Assembly: GCF_900104445.1 (NCBI RefSeq)
Contig: NZ_FNJI01000001.1
Location: 62,001-126,000, forward strand
Reading direction: 5' to 3'
Origin: Desulforhopalus singaporensis
GTDB lineage: Bacteria > Desulfobacterota > Desulfobulbia > Desulfobulbales > Desulfocapsaceae
Length of the DNA stretch: 64,000 bases
The translations under genes and the position numbers were made by a program. Shown piece by piece: positions 60,203-64,000 of this stretch. Each line of letters opens with the position of its first letter. The stretch's first letter is position 1. The notes below the pieces were generated by a model that saw nothing but the letters and a program-made list of their open reading frames with translations, ran no database searches and was not told where the DNA came from.

Positions 60203-61735
60203 ATGAATATGAACGATAATCATATATCGCTTGCTCGGATAAATAAAATTCTGCTCTCCCAGATCGTCGCCGCCAAGTATCTCACCGAGGGGTTGGCAAG
60301 CTACGGCGATGACTTTCTCCTGCCGCTGTTAAATGCAATCAGGATTTTCAACAAGGTTGAAGTCGAGCGAGTTCTCACCAGGACGCCGCAGCAGAATTTT
60401 ACCGCGTATTACGATCTGTTGAACTTTAATGTCGCGTTGTTCACCCGTTATGCCCAGGGATGTGTTAACGTGCTGGAAAACTACAATAAAAAAGAGAGCG
60501 CCAGGTTCCATGACGCTTTGCTTGCTACCTTGAATGGTAATACAGATAAAACCCTTGATGAGTATTTTCTGAAAAATGAGGAGGTACTGCATCGGGTTGT
60601 TGTCGAGTATCCCCAGGCGATATTGGATATCGAAAATGAGTACGGTTTTCATTTTGAAAGGGATCCGGAAAGTCTGATTGCGGAAACGGACAGGTATTAT
60701 CTCTACCAGACCAAACCAAACAGGGACCATGTAGAAGTCGATAACAGCCTGAAGCCGGTGCTCATTATTCCCCCGTTCGTGCTTGGTGGAAATATTCTTG
60801 GATTTCTTCCGGGTGAACACAAAAGTTATGCCCACGCCTTTGCCAACAGATCGATTCCGACCTATATCCGGCTGATGAAGGATATTCACGAAACTCCGGC
60901 AGTGCAGACTATGACTCTTGAGGATAACGCGCGAGATACCCGTTATTTCTGTGAAAAGATAAAGCAACGTCACGGTTTGCCGGTTACCTTGAATGGTTAC
61001 TGCCAGGGTGGTTATTCATCCTTGTGCAATATCCTTTCCGGAGAACTGGATGGCCTGGTGGATGCTTTCATCACCTGTGTGGCGCCAATGGACGGAACTC
61101 GGAGCAAGGGGCTTGGTACGTTTTTAAAAAGCCTGCCCAAGGAGTTTAACGACCTGGCTTACGGTACTAAAGTCCTTGACAACGGTAACAGGATTGCCGA
61201 CGGTGAACTGATGGGGTGGATTTACAAACTGAAGAGTATTGAAACGTCGGGGCCGCTTATTGCTCTTTTAAACGACATGATGATGCTTGACGGCGGAAAC
61301 AGTAAGCGGGGCGGTATCAAAAATAAAACAGTCGCGGCTATCAACTACTGGCTTGCCAACGAGCGATCCGACCTGCCAATGGCCGTAACCGAAATGAGTT
61401 ATCTTTCCTACAATGTGCCGATAGATGATGACGGCACTCTTCCGGTACGGCTGTTTGGCAAGAGTCTCAACTTAAAGGCATTAAAAGAAAAAAATATTAC
61501 CTGGCTCCTCTGTTATGGGGAAGATGATGACCTTGTCGAAAAAGAGGTCGCCCTGGCTCCTTGTGACTATATCGATATCGAGGTAACCCCTTTTCCAAAA
61601 GGGCATGTCGCCATTGCCACGTCCTGGTCCGACCCCAATTCAAGCTGTGCGCTTGACAGTGTCTTTGGCAAAGAAAACTACAGGGGGCCTGTCAGGTTTC
61701 AGCTTGACCTTTCGAAAAATGGGCAAAAACAATGA
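60203..61735 (+). CDS. PhaC-like alpha/beta hydrolase
   Basis: 510 residues from ATG 60203 (start uncertain; frame open to 60143). It has a lipase-like box GYCQGGYSS with Cys as the nucleophile (as in PHA synthases), an acidic loop CYGEDDDLVE and a His in FPKGHVAIA, completing a Cys-Asp-His triad. N-terminal ~180 residues are extra and partly coiled. It may be a polymerase-type or depolymerase/accessory enzyme of the PHA family; classification is not settled. Located after the phasin gene. Confidence 0.8.
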   Translation: MNMNDNHISLARINKILLSQIVAAKYLTEGLASYGDDFLLPLLNAIRIFNKVEVERVLTRTPQQNFTAYYDLLNFNVALFTRYAQGCVNVLENYNKKESARFHDALLATLNGNTDKTLDEYFLKNEEVLHRVVVEYPQAILDIENEYGFHFERDPESLIAETDRYYLYQTKPNRDHVEVDNSLKPVLIIPPFVLGGNILGFLPGEHKSYAHAFANRSIPTYIRLMKDIHETPAVQTMTLEDNARDTRYFCEKIKQRHGLPVTLNGYCQGGYSSLCNILSGELDGLVDAFITCVAPMDGTRSKGLGTFLKSLPKEFNDLAYGTKVLDNGNRIADGELMGWIYKLKSIETSGPLIALLNDMMMLDGGNSKRGGIKNKTVAAINYWLANERSDLPMAVTEMSYLSYNVPIDDDGTLPVRLFGKSLNLKALKEKNITWLLCYGEDDDLVEKEVALAPCDYIDIEVTPFPKGHVAIATSWSDPNSSCALDSVFGKENYRGPVRFQLDLSKNGQKQ

Positions 61736-61918
61736 AGGTGCAGGTTGGAAATGATATGGCAGCTGCAGTCGCATCAGCTCTCGTCATATACCATTACCGT
61801 TAACACCACCCCGGACAATCTGCTTTTGTGGAAAATGCAAAAGTTTTGAAAAATTTTCCTAGTGCTTTATTTGTGCGTTTTCCGGCATGATTCGTCATGG
61901 GACGATCGATGTTTTTCT

Positions 61919-62977
61919 TCAGAACCAGGATTTGTGACCCCAGATTTCTTCTTCCAGGCTCTTTTTTTCCTCTTTAAGCTGGAGGTACATGGATGCGTTG
62001 TGGATAGCAAGGCCGCATTGGGTGGCAATCGACCTGGCCAGCTTGATGTCATCCTCGGATACCGATCTTCTCCTGGTGGCGTATAGCCCCATCAAGCCGA
62101 TGGTGTTGCCCTTTATGGTAATGGGGAGATGCAGCATGGAGGTAATGCCTTCCTCGATCCTCTCTTTTTTGTAATCAATATCGTTTTGTTCCTGCACATC
62201 TTCTATATACTCTACTTTCTTTTCGAAAAACGCTTTTTCTCTTGTTGCCGAGATGGGCCCCTTGTGCAGATATTTGTCGCTGAGACCATAGCTTGACACC
62301 AGCTTCAGCTCGTTGCTGCCGTTGTCGAGAAGTCTGATGGTAACTCCTTTCAGTTCAATGGCCCCGGCGATTTCCGAGGTCATCATTTTGAGCACCTCCC
62401 TGATGTCAAGAGACGAACTCAAGTGTTCTGACAGCGCAGCGAACAATCCGATATCGCGTTTGATGCGGTAATCCTTGTGGGCGCGGACAATGGCGAGCCC
62501 CCCCTGATTTGCCAGCGCTGCCAGAAAATCTATTTCCGGTTTGGAAAAGTCCCTGCTGTCGGCGGTATAGAGGGCTAGAACGCCGATTGGTTTTCTTTCA
62601 GCTTTTACCGGCACAACCAGTAGAGATGCGATGCCTTCGCGTTTTTTGATCTCATGATTTTCAAGACGCGGGTCGGTTGTTGCGTCTCTGGATATAAGGT
62701 AGCCATCCTTTACCAGGGTCTCCCTGATACTGTCTATTTTGTGCGATGAAAGGCCGGTGTGGATATAGGATTCGGAAAGACCTGTATTGGCCACCGGGTA
62801 AAACGGTTCATCCGGCTCTTTGGTGCTTTTGATCATGAATAGGGAGCAGGCCTTGGCGTTCATCGCCTCGGCAGCACTTTCGACGATGAGCTTGAGTATT
62901 GCCTCCCGGTCCGGCTGTGTCTGGATGGCTTCGCTTATTTTGCAGAAAACTTTGAAATAATATTCTATCTGGGGCAT
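61919..62977 (-). CDS. Two-GAF-domain signalling protein
   Basis: 352 residues with two GAF domains (ILKLIVESAAEAMNAKACSLFMIKS...GIASLLVVPVKAERKPIGVLALYTADSRDFSKPEIDFLAALANQGGLAI, and VLKMMTSEIAGAIELKGVTIRLLDNGS...GITSMLHLPITIKGNTIGLMGLYATRRRSVSEDDIKLARSIATQCGLAI). No kinase, cyclase or HTH. Its 3' neighbour (on the same strand) is PhaC, so it may sense metabolic state for PHA control, but this is unproven. Confidence 0.88.
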   Translation of the reverse strand: MPQIEYYFKVFCKISEAIQTQPDREAILKLIVESAAEAMNAKACSLFMIKSTKEPDEPFYPVANTGLSESYIHTGLSSHKIDSIRETLVKDGYLISRDATTDPRLENHEIKKREGIASLLVVPVKAERKPIGVLALYTADSRDFSKPEIDFLAALANQGGLAIVRAHKDYRIKRDIGLFAALSEHLSSSLDIREVLKMMTSEIAGAIELKGVTIRLLDNGSNELKLVSSYGLSDKYLHKGPISATREKAFFEKKVEYIEDVQEQNDIDYKKERIEEGITSMLHLPITIKGNTIGLMGLYATRRRSVSEDDIKLARSIATQCGLAIHNASMYLQLKEEKKSLEEEIWGHKSWF

Positions 62978-63004
62978 TTTTAGATCTCCGTGGCGTATAG
63001 AGTA

Positions 63005-64000
63005 CTAGTTGTCCCGTTGTGACAACCAATGGGCAATCTTTGGAACGAATTCTTTTTGACATTTCGAGCTGACGTAGATGCCGATATGGCCTGTCTTTAA
63101 ACAGATGTCTTCCTTGTCTGTTGAGCCGATTTCCGATGTGAACCGGTCGCAGGCTTCGGGCGGGACGAGGTGGTCGAATTGACCGTAAAAATTAAGAATC
63201 GGTACGGTGATTTTTTTAAGGTCGACGCGTTTGCCGCCTATCTCCAGCCGGGACTGTATGAGGAGGTTCTTCTTGTAAAAGTCGACGATGAACTGCTTGA
63301 ACGTTGCCGCCGGGACATCCGGGCTGTCGAATATCCATTTCTCCATGCGGATAAAGTTCTCAATGTAGTTTTTGTCATCGATATTCTGGAGAAAACCAAC
63401 ATATTTATCTATCATCAGCCGTGCCGGGTTGAGTAGCAGAAAACCCAGATTCATGATATCTCCGGGCATATTCGCGTAGGCGTCGCCCAGAACCTGCGCA
63501 TCGGTCTGTTTCATCCAGACGTTCAGCAATCCCTTGTCTGTCTCGAAATTGGTGGGAGTGACCGTCGTCACCAGATTGCGAACCCTGTGGGGATGCAGGG
63601 CGGTGTATATGATGGAAAAGACGCCGCCCATGCAGATGCCCATGATATTGACCTTATCCACCTCTTTTGCGGCGCAGATATGTTCTACGATATTGGCAAT
63701 ATATCCGTTGACATGGTCGTCGATGGTTTGATATTGATCCTTTCTGGTGGGGTAACCCCAGTCGATCATGTATACCTCGATCCCTTCTTTGAGCAGCAGT
63801 TCCACGACGCTTCGGCCCGGCTGGAGGTCCAGCATGGTTTCACGATTAATCAATGCATAGATAATAACCAAGGGCGTCCGGCATCTTATTTTTTCGGGGA
63901 TGTAGTGCTTCAGCTTTACCCGGTCTTCACTGTAGACTGTTTCATAGGGGGTTGTGGAGATGTCCGTGTCAAGTTCGCCGGTCAGGACGCCAAACCCTTT
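63005..64000 (-). CDS. phaC: Class III poly(3-hydroxyalkanoate) synthase subunit PhaC, N-terminus outside window
   Basis: The frame is open to the right edge (332 codons), so the first residues are missing. Class III PhaC (~355-365 residues) joins 3-hydroxyacyl-CoA into polymer. Visible: LKHYIPEKIRCRTPLVIIYALINRETMLDLQPGRSVVELLLKEG, the nucleophile Cys in NIMGICMGGVFS, catalytic Asp in GQFDHLVPPEA and His in KTGHIGIYVSSK. PhaE, the partner subunit, is not seen within the window. Confidence 0.93.
   Translation of the reverse strand, partial: KGFGVLTGELDTDISTTPYETVYSEDRVKLKHYIPEKIRCRTPLVIIYALINRETMLDLQPGRSVVELLLKEGIEVYMIDWGYPTRKDQYQTIDDHVNGYIANIVEHICAAKEVDKVNIMGICMGGVFSIIYTALHPHRVRNLVTTVTPTNFETDKGLLNVWMKQTDAQVLGDAYANMPGDIMNLGFLLLNPARLMIDKYVGFLQNIDDKNYIENFIRMEKWIFDSPDVPAATFKQFIVDFYKKNLLIQSRLEIGGKRVDLKKITVPILNFYGQFDHLVPPEACDRFTSEIGSTDKEDICLKTGHIGIYVSSKCQKEFVPKIAHWLSQRDN

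Noticed and set aside
1-64000. Insertion sequences, prophage, CRISPR arrays, rRNA, tRNA
   Set aside because: No transposase or integrase motif, no regularly spaced repeats, no rRNA-like stretch and no convincing tRNA in any gap I read.

Overview
The window looks like chromosomal DNA of a strictly anaerobic deltaproteobacterium (Desulfobacterota, sulfate-reducer-like). Reasons: a DsrC-family protein, a ferredoxin:thioredoxin reductase catalytic chain, rubredoxin-like modules, indolepyruvate:ferredoxin oxidoreductase with paired aryl-CoA ligases, TRAP transporters, class III PHA synthase, and a corrinoid methylamine island containing two genes interrupted by an in-frame amber codon at the pyrrolysine position. 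I see no rRNA, tRNA, insertion sequence, prophage or CRISPR. The species cannot be named from sequence alone.

Layout. 1-8.1 kb: glutaredoxin/FTR pair, SlyD-type isomerase, a DsrC variant, a cyclopropane fatty acid synthase, a thioredoxin-fold protein, two membrane proteins of unknown function and a TIGR01777 epimerase. 8.4-15.1 kb: a cNMP-domain protein, then a TetR repressor with two near-identical palindromic operators controlling an RND efflux operon. 15.3-17.7 kb: small proteins, a PilZ-like protein and D-serine dehydratase. 17.8-22.0 kb: a cobalamin riboswitch followed by a TrpD-like phosphoribosyltransferase, a 73-residue protein, a dehydrogenase-CobT fusion and a DUF3820 protein.

23.6-36.7 kb is the most remarkable part. 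A sigma-54 promoter precedes mttB (trimethylamine methyltransferase, pyrrolysine codon 24834-24836), a methyltetrahydrofolate-type methyltransferase, a corrinoid protein and mtbB (dimethylamine methyltransferase, pyrrolysine codon 28190-28192). These are followed by a class III aminotransferase and a methylmalonate-semialdehyde-type dehydrogenase, a PAS/sigma-54 activator, and a second sigma-54 promoter driving a BCCT quaternary-amine transporter and an MttB paralog without pyrrolysine. Read together: BCCT imports a quaternary amine, MttB-family enzymes move methyl groups to the corrinoid protein, the pterin-binding methyltransferase passes them to tetrahydrofolate, and the residual amine may be deaminated and oxidised. 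The riboswitch cluster next door probably tunes the cobamide that the corrinoid protein needs. The pyrrolysine machinery (pylTSBCD) is not in the window.

36.8-43.3 kb: a thioesterase, a complete queD-queE-queC-queF operon for preQ0/preQ1, a response regulator, a triple-rubredoxin membrane protein and a CBS-ACT protein. 43.7-50.4 kb: iorAB, two PaaK-type ligases with an ACT protein, a LysE exporter and a cupin. 50.7-56.2 kb: a small membrane protein, UspA, and a TRAP transporter with two related binding proteins. 56.3-64 kb: RNase PH, an SPL-like radical SAM protein, an SbmA-like transporter, a CopZ-like metallochaperone, and a polyhydroxyalkanoate group (phasin, PhaC-like hydrolase, GAF protein, class III PhaC cut by the window edge).
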